The notes beneath the pieces are model-generated. The model was given only the letters and a program-made list of their open reading frames with translations. It was not told where the DNA came from and searched no databases. A program made the translations under genes and the position numbers. This document shows positions 22,905 through 34,633 of a stretch of DNA of 64,000 nt, piece by piece. The DNA comes from Quercus robur (lineage: Eukaryota > Streptophyta > Magnoliopsida > Fagales > Fagaceae): the NCBI RefSeq assembly GCF_932294415.1, contig NC_065542.1, positions 48,697,942-48,761,941 of the forward strand, given 5' to 3'. Each line of letters opens with the position of its first letter. Within the stretch, counting starts at the first letter, position 1.

Positions 22905-24531
22905 TAATGTGAACTAAAGTAATCTTTTACCTATAACTGAAGAGTGCAGATCTTTCAATCAAAATTTAGATGAAAAACCCATATTGTACACGAATTGACG
23001 TTCAAAATCACTCAAATCAAATTTTTTTATTTTTCTTAAATAACCACTCAATCCATTAAAAAGTGACTTTATGCTCACAAGTAAACATAAATCAACTTTC
23101 CCATAAAAAGAGACTATTCTTAAAAGCAAACATAAATCAACTTTCCCATAAAAAGAGACTATTCTAAAAAAAAGAGAGAAAGAGAGAAAAATGAAATATA
23201 GAAAGAACATATATTGTTAGACCTTTGGAAAAGAAAATATCAAAATATTCCTCTTTGTTCTTTCCTAGTCCACACATTCCAATTGGTTGTGTTTTGCGAA
23301 AATCCCATTTGACTCTCCATATTCTATACATATATAATAGCGAATGTTATGTGACATGATAAACAGCTTTGGTTAAGGATCATGAGCACGGCCGGAGCTA
23401 CCCTTTGATCATTCAGTTTTAGAAAACACATACAAGTAATTAAAAAATTGTTTCTCAAAAAAAAAGTAATTAAAAAATTTATGAAATATATATATGCAAG
23501 ATATAAATTTTATTTTAACCTAATCTAAGTGTATATGTATGTGAAACTCTCTCCTAAAGACTTAAACTCCGACTCTTACCCCTCACACCCTATAAGTATT
23601 TGTACTTGTGAAATGACTATTGCATCAAAAGTGTGCAGTGGTTGCAATATATGTTAATGTGACACTAATTACATTCATTCTCAAATATGCTTGTAAACGT
23701 TATGTAATAAAAATTATAGTGACTTTGACATTTTTCACTATAAAATCATAAAGCATCCAAGTTAGAGAGAGTTTCATATGGGTTGTGATGGATAATATTA
23801 TTCTTGAAGGATAAAAATGGAAATAACTGTGTCAGTATTTTTATGACATACCCGATAGTCCAAATGATTGAAAAAAGAAAAAAAAATCATTGCATTAATC
23901 AAGTTTAGAAGAAAATATCTAAGACACAAATTATTTTACAACTTTTTTTTTTTTTCACAATTGTGATGTGACAAAATGTGAGTAAGGAAAAAAATGGTGA
24001 ATTTATATATAAGTAATAGACAACTATTCATAATTTGTCACGTCAGAGTTGTAATAAAAAAGTTGAAAAATAGTTTGGGGCCTTAGAATCACTCAGATTA
24101 GAAATATTCAACACAGTGAGGTCCAAGCTGAAGAAAGATGAAAACAATGAATCATAGCTAATCTTGGCAATGACTTTAAGTATTCAGGATCAATTTATTT
24201 TTGGTTTCATATGTTATTTATGATCTTAATTGGCTCTAAGTGCCGTTGACCCATAATTAAGAAATTGTGCATTTGTCCTTGTGATGAATAAACCCATAAT
24301 TAAACCAGCTTAACTGTATGTTTCACAACAAACATGTTTTTGTTTCCTATGCAACAATTGAGGTACTCCAATAATCATTTTAAGCTTTGGCTGTTATATC
24401 TCCTCATCAAAACAATTCAAATGTTAAAACATATATATGTACGTTTACGTTATGAGGTCCAATCATCCAACTGCCAATAACACAAATTGAACTTTGAATA
24501 TTTGTGAAAGAATTGGTCTCTACTTTTTGTG

Positions 24532-24900
24532 ATGGCCCTCTAATTTTCATTAGGTTTCACCATTTTTCTTCATTTACTCTCTTTGTTTTGGCAATTAAAA
24601 GTATGCAGGAAATCAAAAGCTCAGCACAAAGTTCAGAAATTGCCCCCATACATCGCCCAGAAAGTTACCACTAATAGGAAACTTGTGCAACTTTTTAGGC
24701 TAACTACCACACTAGGAAAGTTACTACTTATGCACCTACAACTAGGTGAAATCTCTGTAATTGTGGTATTATCACTATCACCAAGGAATTATTCTACTCT
24801 GGCAGTCCAATATCAGATAAAAACAAAGCACATTATGCAGTTTAGAAGATCTGACCAAGGGCTTGATTTTTAGTTCAAGAGCACCAAAAATGCCATAGAT
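24532..24900 (+). pseudogene. CYP71D-like P450 fragment C
   Basis: Homologous to fragment B, with the same jump from the LQLGEIS region into 3'-UTR-type sequence. The conserved start ATG at 24532 is followed at codon 4 by TAA where the relatives have CAA. A further small deletion removes the QLAGEHGP segment. It cannot encode a working enzyme. Confidence 0.85.
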
Positions 24901-24973
24901 GCTAAACTGCAAGTTTCATTTTGATCTATTCAATCACCTGCCATGCGGAAATTCAATCAAATGAGGATTAGCC

Positions 24974-25820
24974 TGTTGGGGGAAAAATCCTAATTCCCTC
25001 CATGTGAATTAAAATATATAACTACCAAGCAATAACAATATTATAGAGACAAAAATTATTCTAGTAAGCACCACATAAAAACAACCACACAAGAACTCCA
25101 AATTTTATCTTACGTGGACCCTCTAATGTAGAGAGAAAAACCACGGGCAACTCCAAAAAATATAAATAGACATAATAACTATCAAGTTTAGCAACTTGAG
25201 TCCACAATAAATTGGATATACAACAAATAAATCTCAAGAAGTAAATACAATCTCACCACAAAGCCAATAGCAAAATCTTCCTCTAAATACTCCAACTCTT
25301 TATGATTATAGCACTCAAAAACTCTAAGAACTCCACCAATTTATCATTATATGTAACTTGAACAAAGAAAAATGTCTCATTTTCTTTTTCACTCTCTCAC
25401 ACTCTCACTGTGTTTCTCTCTATCCTTTCGGACTGCACCCCCTGAAGCTCTCACTTGTGTTTTTCTCACAATGGCCGAATTGCTCTCTGTGCTTCAGCTC
25501 TCTGTTCCAGCTCTTCTCACTCAAGGCCGAATGGCCTTAGCCTTTTTTTTTCTTTTTTTCTTTTTTTTTCAGCATGTCCCACCCGCCTTGCATCACTTCT
25601 CATCAAGAGAAGTCAGACCTTCCTATGCATGCCCAGCTTTGCATTAAACCAAAGAGAGCTTTGCATTAAACCAAAGAGAAGTCAGACCTTCCCATGCATG
25701 CCCAGCTTTGCATTAAACCAAAGAGCAGACTTAGTGGGCTTGAGAAGACAAGCTCATGAATGAGCTTTGACAAGAGTGGCAAGCAAGTGGGCTGGACCCA
25801 CACGGTGCTTGCACCCAACA
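24974..25820. mobile_element. Solo LTR (847 bp), TSD TAGCC
   Basis: It begins TGTTGGGGG and ends CACCCAACA, giving a short inverted end TGTTGG/CCAACA. TAGCC flanks it at 24969-24973 and 25821-25825. It contains an internal tandem duplication of about 65 bases near 25610-25725, with GCATGCCCAGCTTTGCATTA repeated. The open frames over the pyrimidine-rich part (25358-25763) are LTR sequence, not host genes. Copia type is plausible. Confidence 0.85.
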
Positions 25821-26044
25821 TAGCCTCCTCATTATACGGCTGCAGAATTAACAGGTTGTCATAATAAAACTGGAGGATAGTTCATGTACCATAAATATGG
25901 TATTCCACAATCCATTTGTTAGATTAATTAAGTGATCATTATCCAGTTTATTGTGTGTGTATATATATATATATACATATATGAATTTCCTATACATGCT
26001 TGATTTGAGAAAAAGAATTACAGATTTGAATATATAGGCATATA

Positions 26045-26695
26045 CATTGACGGAGCTAGGAATTTTGAGTTGGGGCCGAACTATTGTGTCAAGATAAACT
26101 CAAATCAAAATCATAATGTTACAATTGAAGTCTTGAGTTTTTTTTTTTTTTTTTTTTTTACTTGATAAAATCTTTTTATTTTTATTTTTTAATTTTTTAT
26201 ACAAGATAAAATTTCTACTCTAACCTAATTTAAGTGTATATGTATGTAAATTTTCCTCCTGAAGACTTAAACTTCGGCCCTTACCCACCACATCTCACAA
26301 ACACTTATATTTGTGGAGTGACCATCACACTAAGAGTGTGCGGTGGTTACTTAATAGAATCTTGAGAATAGAAAATTTTAACCAAATTACATATATTATT
26401 AATGTTGAATGATTTGAACCCATTAATAGAATTTGATATTGAGCTAAAAATTAATGGTTCCACTATTTACTCAAAAAATTTACTATCTAATTATTTTATT
26501 ATATTGCAATTGGATATCAACTCAACTCTCTCTCTCATGATTACTAGATTAGTTAATCAATGTTTTTTTTGGGGAACTCCTTTTTTTTTTTTCATATAAC
26601 CTTTAAATATTTATAAAATATATCTGTATTTTAAAAAAATTAAAAATTTTGGAGGACCACCCGCCCCCAAAAACATTTATGTGGCTATGCCACTG
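26045..26695. mobile_element. hAT-type non-autonomous element, TSD GGCATATA
   Basis: The left end is CATTGACGGAGCTAGG and the right end GGCTATGCCACTG, diverged forms of the common plant hAT end CAGTGGCGGAGC. The 8-base sequence GGCATATA occurs at 26037-26044 and 26696-26703. The sister segment at about 18527-18545 reads TTGGCATATATTTT without the insert. No transposase is encoded. Confidence 0.82.
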
Positions 26696-27470
26696 GGCAT
26701 ATATTTTATTTCTCCCAAAGTTGTCATAGAACAAAATTGGGGATGTCGGGCTTCTCGAACTAGACAATTACATCGCTAAAATCAGTATAGCATCATAAGT
26801 GTGAGGAGAGTATGAGATCGGATGTGATGGACAATGTTATTATTGATGGATACAAATTGAAACCAATTGCATAACTCTCTTTTTCGTTGCTCTTTTTGAA
26901 AACAGAATAAAATGAAACAATTTCATGACATTCAGGTGGTCTAGATGACTGCAACACAAAATCCTTACACTCTGAACATTCATATGAACACCCTTCAACC
27001 TTCAAGAATTAATTTTGGGAAAATTCAGCACTAGTGAGGTTTAGTTCTGAATGTGAGCTCTCAGGTTTTCATGATTTCCTCTGCAAATTCTGCTGTGTAA
27101 GGGTGTTAGTAAAGACTGAACCACATACCACGTTTTTGACTGCATGAGGCAAGTTCCATGATGAGAAGTGAGGTCCAATGCCAAAAGGCTTACAACTTAG
27201 GGAGGCTATTTATTATTTTAGTACAAAAATGGAGAAGAAAAATGAAAATAGTGTGTCATGGTTAATCTAGGGTATGACTCAAGTATTCAGGCTCAATTTA
27301 TTTTTGATATATAGCATTTTAGATCCAGAAATTAGCCTCTCCAAACATAAATTGAAGGTAAGTTTATGTACCAATCACCTTAATTTCCCAAACCCCACAA
27401 AAGTGGGAGTTTTGTGCAATGGATAATAGTCTTTTTAGTATTCTTGACCTTAATTGGCTCTACAAGCCAC

Positions 27471-28481
27471 CAGGGACGGAACTAGGATCAAAATTTAAGG
27501 GGGGCCAAAACCTCAATAAAAAAATTTCTTTAAAATACAAATTAGCATATATTTAATGTTATGAAAATATCAACAAAAGAGAGGAGAAACAAAATAACCG
27601 TTTATTAATACATTTTAAATTAATAATTTAAAAATAGAATTCAACATTCTTTTAAATAACAAAAATCATCTATAGTTGATTTTGTATTAAACTTTGCAAC
27701 AATCTCCCTTTCAATCCTAATTTTCTTTTGATTAATGATACATGAATTTATAAAATTTATATAATAAAATTTGTAATACTAAAGACTGTACACTACACAT
27801 TAGCACCAATATATTAATGCAACTATTCAATTCTATAATACCCCACATAAAATTAAACTAATTTACTAATAAACAACCAACTAGTAAGTAGTAAGTTAAA
27901 AAAAAAATTAAATATTTTAAGTTAAAGAATTAATAGCCAAACACACCTGCCACCCCACCCCACACACTGATTAATGGCCACCCACGCACCCCACTCTTAC
28001 TCATTACAAGTACATTAACTTGGTTTGTAATTTGTATTCATCTATCTTTCTTCTTTTTTTTCTTTGCGCATTTTTTTTTTCAGCAAAAATAGTCAATCTT
28101 TTTCACGAAAATTCAAATAGTCAATCTTAACACTCATTAAAAAAAAAAAAAAAAAAAAAAAAAGCTTGGATCTAAGAAGAAAGAGTAAGAAATAGCCAAC
28201 ACAGTAACATAGATGTTGTAGTATAGTTTATTGTCAGTTGGGTTTTATAATTTTCATGGGCCAATTTGTAACTTATTGGGAGGACGGGACCAAAAATAAT
28301 TATGTTGAGCTCAATTGTTAAACTATTCATTAAATGTAAGGAGGGGACCAAAAATAATTATGTTGGGTTCAATTGTTAAACTATTCATTAAATGTGTATA
28401 GTATTACTATTTAAAAAAAAATTTGGGGGGGGGGGGGGGGGGGGGGGTGGGGCCCACAGCCCCTTACTAGTTCCGTCTCTG
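27471..28481. mobile_element. hAT-type non-autonomous element, TSD CAAGCCAC
   Basis: Ends are CAGGGACGGAACTAG and CTAGTTCCGTCTCTG. CAAGCCAC flanks it at 27463-27470 and 28482-28489. It shares ends and a G-run near the right end with the 179 bp MITE at 11689. The G homopolymer at about 28425-28447 is unusually long. The 1 kb AT-rich interior has no transposase. Confidence 0.9.
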
Positions 28482-28830
28482 CAAGCCACTGACCCTTCTA
28501 ACTTCAGAAAAATGGATCTTGAAATTAAGAAGTCGTGCTGTTAAGTAAATTAGCTCCAGAGTGGTAGGTCAATGCTTTTGTTACCACCCCATGGTGGGGA
28601 CACATGGAAAGAGATACTGTGTTTTGTGTCATAGTCAATCTCCTAACTTCTAAGAACATCACTCTTTGATGACGAACATGTCCTTGTTTACATTTTCTAT
28701 GCAATAATTGAGATACCTCAATCTCAAGTCTACCATTCTCTCTTCATTAAAGTCGTCATTTTAAGCTTTGGCTGACCATTCATATTTCGGAAAGAAAATT
28801 TCAGACAATCAGTTGTCTCTCCTTTTTGTG

Positions 28831-30491
28831 ATGGCCCTTCAATTTTCGTTGGCTTTCACCACATTTCTTCTTTTACTCTCTTTGTTTTGGCTATTAAAGG
28901 TATGGAGAAGAATTAAACCTCAGAACAAAGTGCAGAAGTTGCCGCCAGGGCCAAGAAAGTTACCACTAATAGGAAACTTGCAAAACTTAGTAGGCTCACT
29001 ACCACACCATGCTCTCCAGCAACTAGCAGGGGATCATGGACCCCTTATGCACCTACAACTAGGTGAAATCTCTGCAATTGTGGTATCATCCCCCAGGCTG
29101 GCCAAAGAGTTCATGAAGACGCATGATCTTGCCTTTGCAGAGAGGCCAGAACTACTTGCCCCTAAAATTTTAAGCTACGGTGGCTCAGACATTGCTTTTT
29201 CTCCATATGGTGATTACTGGAGGCAAATGAGAAAGGTTTGCATGTTGGAACTACTAAGTGCCAAGAAGGTCCAATCCTTCTCTTCTATTAGAGAAGAAGA
29301 AATTAGTAGTCTCATTGAGTCCATCCACTCATCTGAAGGATCACCAATCAATTTTACTGAAAATATTTGCTCTTTGACAAGTACCATTGTATGTAGAGCA
29401 GCATTTGGTACCAAATGCAAAGATCAAGATGAATTTACATTGCTGGTCAGGGAATCTTCAGCCTTGGCAGGGGGTTTTGACATAGCTGATTTGTTCCCCT
29501 CAAAAAAGTTTCTTCATATGGTTAGTGGGTTGAAATTTAAACTAGAGAAGATTCATGGGAAGATTGACAAGATCCTAGACAAAATCATCCATGACCACAG
29601 GGAGAACCCAATGAGTGCAGAGACTGGCAATGGTGAACTTTGGAAGGAGGATCTTGTTGATGTTCTTTTACGCCTTCAGCAAAGTGGTAGCCTCGAGTTC
29701 CCCATCACAACCAACAACATCAAGGCAGTCATATTGGTCTGTATTCCTTCTATAAATACAGCTCATTCGAAAGCAATTAATTCTCAATTACTAGGACCAA
29801 TCCACTTTTATTGCTATCCTTATATTTTTCTTCTCTTAAGAATAACCTATGAGTCATTCCAATTCTTTTCCAGGACATGTTTGGTGCTGGAACTGATACT
29901 TCATCAACCGTAATAGATTGGGCTATGTCAGAAATGATGAGACAACCAAGAGTGCTGGAGAAGGCTCAAGCTGAGATAAGACAAGCCTTTGATGGAAAGA
30001 AACGAATCTATGAGAAAGATATTCAGAACCTAAATTTCTTAAAGTTAGTTATAAAAGAAACTCTAAGGTTACACCCTCCTGTTGCAATGCTACTCCCAAG
30101 AGAATGCAGAGAGCCATGCGAGATTGATGGATATGAGATACCCCTCAAAACTAAAGTCATTGTTAATGCATGGGCAATTGGAAGAGATCCTGCACTTTGG
30201 CACGATGCTGAGAGTTTTATACCAGAGAGGTTTGCCAATAGTTCAATTGATTTCAATGGGACTCACCTTGAATATATCCCTTTTGGTGCAGGAAGAAGGA
30301 TGTGCCCTGGAATAACATTTGGTATGGCCAATATTGAACTTCCCCTTGCTCAATTACTCTATCATTTTGATTGGGAGCTTCCAGGAAGTATGAGGCCAGA
30401 GGATCTGGATATGACTGAATTCTTTGGTATAGTTGTTCGAAGGAAAAACAACTTGCATTTGGTTGCTGCGCCTTATTCTCCTTCAGAATAA
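28831..30491 (+). CDS. Cytochrome P450, CYP71D-like
   Basis: An intact two-exon gene (28831-29736 and 29874-30491; 137-base intron, GT-AG, phase 0) encoding 507 residues, the normal CYP71 length. It would be a heme monooxygenase anchored in the ER membrane, acting on specialised metabolites with NADPH-P450 reductase. The N-terminal anchor is at about 3-24 and the hinge [11 protein letters not shown] starts at 38. The I-helix oxygen motif AGTDTS is at 307-312. ExxR is KETLRLHPP (E364, R367), PERF is 419-422, and the heme loop [10 protein letters not shown] starts at 439 with Cys446. I use ATG 28831 (MALQFS), conserved in all copies, rather than an in-frame ATG 63 bases upstream. Subfamily is judged by overall similarity; substrate is unknown. 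It is the only complete P450 of the cluster. Confidence 0.94.
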
Positions 30492-31130
30492 TGGAGATTC
30501 AACATCAGAAAATTCATTCAGATACCTCTGGAATTCCCACTTCACTATTTTAATCAATGTACTAATATAGTAAGTCGACACCAGCAAATATTTTCTTGAA
30601 TTTAAGTGTATTCTGATTGCTGGACAATCCAAAAGCTGAGGTCCTTTCATATTTCATGTAATCAGGCATTGTAAAATTCAAATCTATCAGCTGAACTAGT
30701 GTTTTAATCCGATATCTTCATGTGCATGGTAATTCAGTAAGACATTCTTCTGAGAAGAATAAATTACAATTTTATTTACCTCAATAAAACTTACTATGAG
30801 GCATTTGCTTAGTTTTAGTTCACAGAACCAAATCTACCGTAGCTGTCAAGCTGTAAAGTTTCATTTTGATTTGTTCAATCAGCTGATTTATGGAAACTTA
30901 AGGCTATTTCGTATTTACCTTCATAAATTTTTTTAAAAAAAATACTATCTACTATTTAGAGACTCTCAGATCAAATCAGTGTTGTCCCACTTATTTGGGA
31001 CTCCATCAGATCCATTTTGAAGTTGCGGGAATTTTATATTATGGGAAAGTTTTATTTCCTCCTTGTGATTTGCAAAGACAAAGAGGCATTAAAAATTGCG
31101 CCTCTTACCGAAATTACACATCATCTGGGT
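30492..31130 (+). other. P450 3' flank
   Basis: 3' UTR and downstream spacer. A part at about 30780-30910 recurs at the deletion junctions of P450 fragments B and C, which shows that those fragments end in P450 3' sequence. No other gene is seen. Confidence 0.6.
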
Positions 31131-31140
31131 TAGGAATGTG

Positions 31141-32591
31141 GGCCAAAATGGCCATATACCATCTATTTTTGAAATTTTTAGCAACAAAACACTGTTTCGG
31201 AAATTATTGGAGATCTAGCACTTTTTCTAGTACTCGAGCTTGGTGAGCTCGAGTACCATATTTTTTAATCCACCGTGGCACGATAACATGGAAAGCTGGA
31301 AATAAATATTCTGCTTGGTACTCGAGCACCTGAAGCTCGAGTACTGGAACAGTACTCGAGTCCTACATACTCGAGTACCATCTGTTCATTTATTGCACAC
31401 CCCTTACTAACAGGTGTAGTGCATGTACTACACCAGGTTGTGTAGTACTACATCAGGTTACACCTGGTTTTGCATCAGGTTTTGCATTTACCACTTACTG
31501 ACAGATGTAGTTCATTTATTGCACACCCACTTGTGTAGCAAAACCTGATATTATACATGCAAAACATTTATTGCACAACCATATGTACCAAAACACTACG
31601 CAATCACAAGAAACCTGAAACCTGAAAGCGAAAATTACATATGCACCAAAACACAAATAAAATTGATATGGATTGATATTAAACTTTGAGAAATACGTGT
31701 ACTTTTCAAAGGTATTCGTGGTGATTAAAAAAAGTTTAATACTTTTTTTTTAAACTTTTTTTTATTGATGTCTAATAAGTCACTATTATAAATCCGGTTT
31801 AAAATACAAATATTATTATTTTTGTGTGTTTTGATAAATATTATAGTTTACTAAAAAAAGAGTTTTTAATCTCTCTATTTTTCTACCATCAACTAAATAC
31901 ACACAAAGAAAACTAAAACATTTTCTATTTTTTCACTTTTTTATTTTTCTCATTATTTTCTATTCTACCATTGTTTTTTCATCTTCGCCCTAAATTTAAT
32001 TTTAAAAAAATCTTATCACAAAATAAATATTTTACATTCGTGGATCCCATATTCTCTCTTGTAATACCTTTTCTTAAAAAAAAAAAAAATGAAGAGGCAA
32101 ATAAAAATAAAACATAATTGTTTGAAAAAAAGAATTGATTAGATTGAAAGGTTGTTTGTTTGTCTTGTTGTTTGTTTGTTTTTTATACCTGCAACATAAT
32201 GTCAGTTCGCATGGGCTTCTCTTAAACCTGATGTAGTACTACACAACCTGGTGTAGTACATGCACTACACTTGTCAGGATTTTGGTAAATGCAAAACTTG
32301 TCGTGCATGTACTACAACTGTCAGTAAGTGGTGCACAAATGAACAGATGGTACTCGAGTATGTAGGACTCGAGTACTGTTCAACCAGTACTTGAGCTTCA
32401 GGTGCTCGAGTACCAAGAGGAATATTTTAATTCCAGCTTTCCATGTCATCGTGCCACAGTGGATTAAAAAATATGGTACTCGAGCTCACCAAGCTCGAGT
32501 ATCAGAAAAAGTGGTAGATCCCCAATAATTTCCAAAACAGTGTTCTATTGCTAAAAATTTCAAAAATAGATGGTATTTGGCCATTTTGGCC
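31141..32591. mobile_element. Long-TIR Mutator-like element, TSD TAGGAATGTG
   Basis: The element begins GGCCAAAATGGCC and ends GGCCATTTTGGCC, and its terminal inverted repeats reach about 350 bases into each side. The 10-base sequence TAGGAATGTG flanks it at 31131-31140 and 32592-32601, typical of Mutator-like elements. Each arm carries many CTCGAG palindromes (CTCGAGTAC and GTACTCGAG blocks) and TGTAGTACTAC-type motifs. No transposase frame is present. It lies 650 bases downstream of the intact P450. Confidence 0.88.
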
Positions 32592-32958
32592 TAGGAATGT
32601 GCCATATTTAACTGGCGGGCTTCCAACCTTTTTTTTCTTTTTTTTATATATATTTTAAAATATGGTGGAATTTAAAATACATTGTCTACTCCATAATAAT
32701 TATTTTTATCATCACACCAAGACATTAATTAAGCACTTTATTTTTGTTTTATAAAAAAAAAAAAGTAATTTGTGTTAGGAATGTGCCATATTTAACTTGC
32801 GGGCTTCCAACCTCTTTTTTCTTTTTTATATATATTTTAAGATATGGTGGAATTTAAAATACAGTATCTACTCCATAATAATTATTTTTATCATCACACT
32901 AAGACACTAATTAAGCACTTTATTTTTGTCTTATAACAAAAAAAGTAATTTGTTTTTG
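32592..32958. repeat. Tandem duplication, about 182 bp unit
   Basis: Two direct copies (about 32592-32773 and 32774-32958) begin TAGGAATGTGCCATATTTAA and share CCATAATAATTATTTTTATC and TTAAGCACTTTATTTTTGT. The second copy shows the target of the Mutator-like element uninterrupted. This places the element's insertion at the start of copy one. Confidence 0.8.
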
Positions 32959-33929
32959 GTGAAGAAGGGTTTTAAATTCTAAATATCTTATTTGACGACA
33001 AAATTTTTTACCTGATGAGCTAACCAAAACCCACATCTTCTCACCTAGCAAGAACCTTTTTTTTTTTTAAGAACACTAAGTATTTTTAACACACACACTT
33101 AGCAAGAACTTAAATTGTCTAAATTTATGCTTTATTTAATCAGACATCTACATTATTATATTTGAGCATTCTCCCAGCTTAGCTGTAATTATCCATTGTC
33201 TCTACATTCACTCAGTCATGTGACTTTTATTTATTGAATCTCGCAATTTCATATATATAAATAATGAAAGAGATTCAGAGGAGTTCAAGGGAGAGAGGAA
33301 ACACTGCAAGAAGGAAAAGAGTAAAGAGATGAGGGGCTCAGATTGAATTCCAATCTGATTGTCCCCTTCTGATTGCTTTTGGATTATTTGGGTTGGGTTG
33401 GATTTTGACCCGACCCAATTCCATCAACACCATTTTAAAAGCCCCACCAACCAGTTCTGGCAAAGCCGAACCCAGTTTCACATTAACCAAAAGGTCCAAA
33501 ACCCAGCTTGAAAAAATATTTTACCTTTGCTGCTCTCTTTCTTTCATTTTCCTATCCCCTTTCTTTCTTTCTCCCTCTTCAAATAGTAGGTTCGTTTGAT
33601 TGGAAAGATAAAAATGTGAGCATATTAAAAATGTTAAAAGAACAGAAAAGTGGAAGTATGAAAATGTTTATATTTTCCGTTTGGTAGAGAAAAGATTGGG
33701 CAACATAATAAATTCTAAGGAATTTTTTTTCCTCCACCTTTACTCCCAATTTGGGAGGATGGTCTTTGGTGGGCTCAAGTGGAAAGTCCAAGCACCCACT
33801 TTTCCTTCCTATTTGCCATAAAACCAAATGATGGAAAACTACCATTTTCTATCTCAGAAATGATATTTTTACACTTCTTCTTTTTTTCATATCCACTTTT
33901 ATATTTTAAAATGTGAACGTTTTTGCATC
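32959..33929. other. Intergenic, no gene recognised
   Basis: Spacer between the tandem duplication and the promoter block of the disrupted P450. It contains short A/T runs and a stretch at 33600-33860 that resembles dispersed repeats. Open frames here are short and show no family features. Confidence 0.5.
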
Positions 33930-34275
33930 AATTATTAATATTGATGTTTAAAGAGATGCTGTGTTTTGTATCTTAATCAGTCTCCTAACTTCTAGGAATA
34001 TCACTCTTTGATGACGAACATGTCTTTGCTTATATGTTCTATGTTGAGATACTCCAATCTCAAGTCAACCATACTCTTGTCATTTTAAGCTTTGGCTGAC
34101 CATTCAAAGAGAATGGTCTCAATAAAAAAAAAAAAAATCAAATAAAAGAAAAAATCAAATATCAAAACATATGTATGTACATACAGGCTTATGAGGTCCA
34201 TCTGCAAATAGCACAAATTTAACTCTATATATTTTGAAATGCAAATTTTAGAAAATCACTTCTCTTCTTTTTGTC
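33930..34275 (+). repeat. P450 upstream block of the disrupted copy
   Basis: It matches 20250-20460 in unit I and the region before 28831, sharing GATGACGAACATGTCTTTGC, CTCCAATCTCAAGTCAACCA and CATATGTATGTACATACAGG. This is the proximal P450 promoter and shows that the disrupted P450 arose from the same duplication series. Confidence 0.8.
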
Positions 34276-34633
34276 ATGGCCCTTCAACTTTCATTGGTGT
34301 TTACCGCCTTTCTTATTTTACTCTCTTTGTTTTGGCTATTAAAGGTATGCAGAAGAATTAAACCTCAGAACAAAGTTCAGGAGTTGCCACCAGGGCCAAG
34401 AAAGTTACCACTAATAGGAAACTTGCACAACTTAATTGGCTCACTACCACACCATGCTCTGCAGCAACTAGCAGGGGAACATGGACCCCTTATGCACCTA
34501 CAGCTGGGCGAAATTTCTGCAATTGTGGTATCATCACCGAGGTTGGCCAAAGAGGTCATGCAGACACATGATCTTGCCTTTGCGCAGAGACCAGAAATTC
34601 TTGCGCCTAAAATTATAAGCTACGGTGGCTCAG

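Larger units (their letters stand above)
21695..28830 (+). repeat. Segmental repeat unit II
   Basis: Second copy of the unit at 15480-20464. It runs from the ACATTGTACACATATG block through the upstream region (22905-24531), deleted P450 fragment C, LTR (24974-25820) and second upstream block (25826-28830) into the intact P450. It has gained a Harbinger-like element, two hAT elements and an LTR. It lacks the 18754-19585 solo LTR of unit I. Confidence 0.8.

Noticed and set aside
25358-25763. Three overlapping plus-strand frames rich in Ser, Leu and Phe
   Set aside because: Contained in the solo LTR at 24974-25820; pyrimidine-rich LTR sequence.
28768-28830. Upstream in-frame ATG of the P450 giving 21 extra residues
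   Set aside because: All related copies conserve the ATG at MALQFS, which puts the membrane anchor at the N-terminus as usual.
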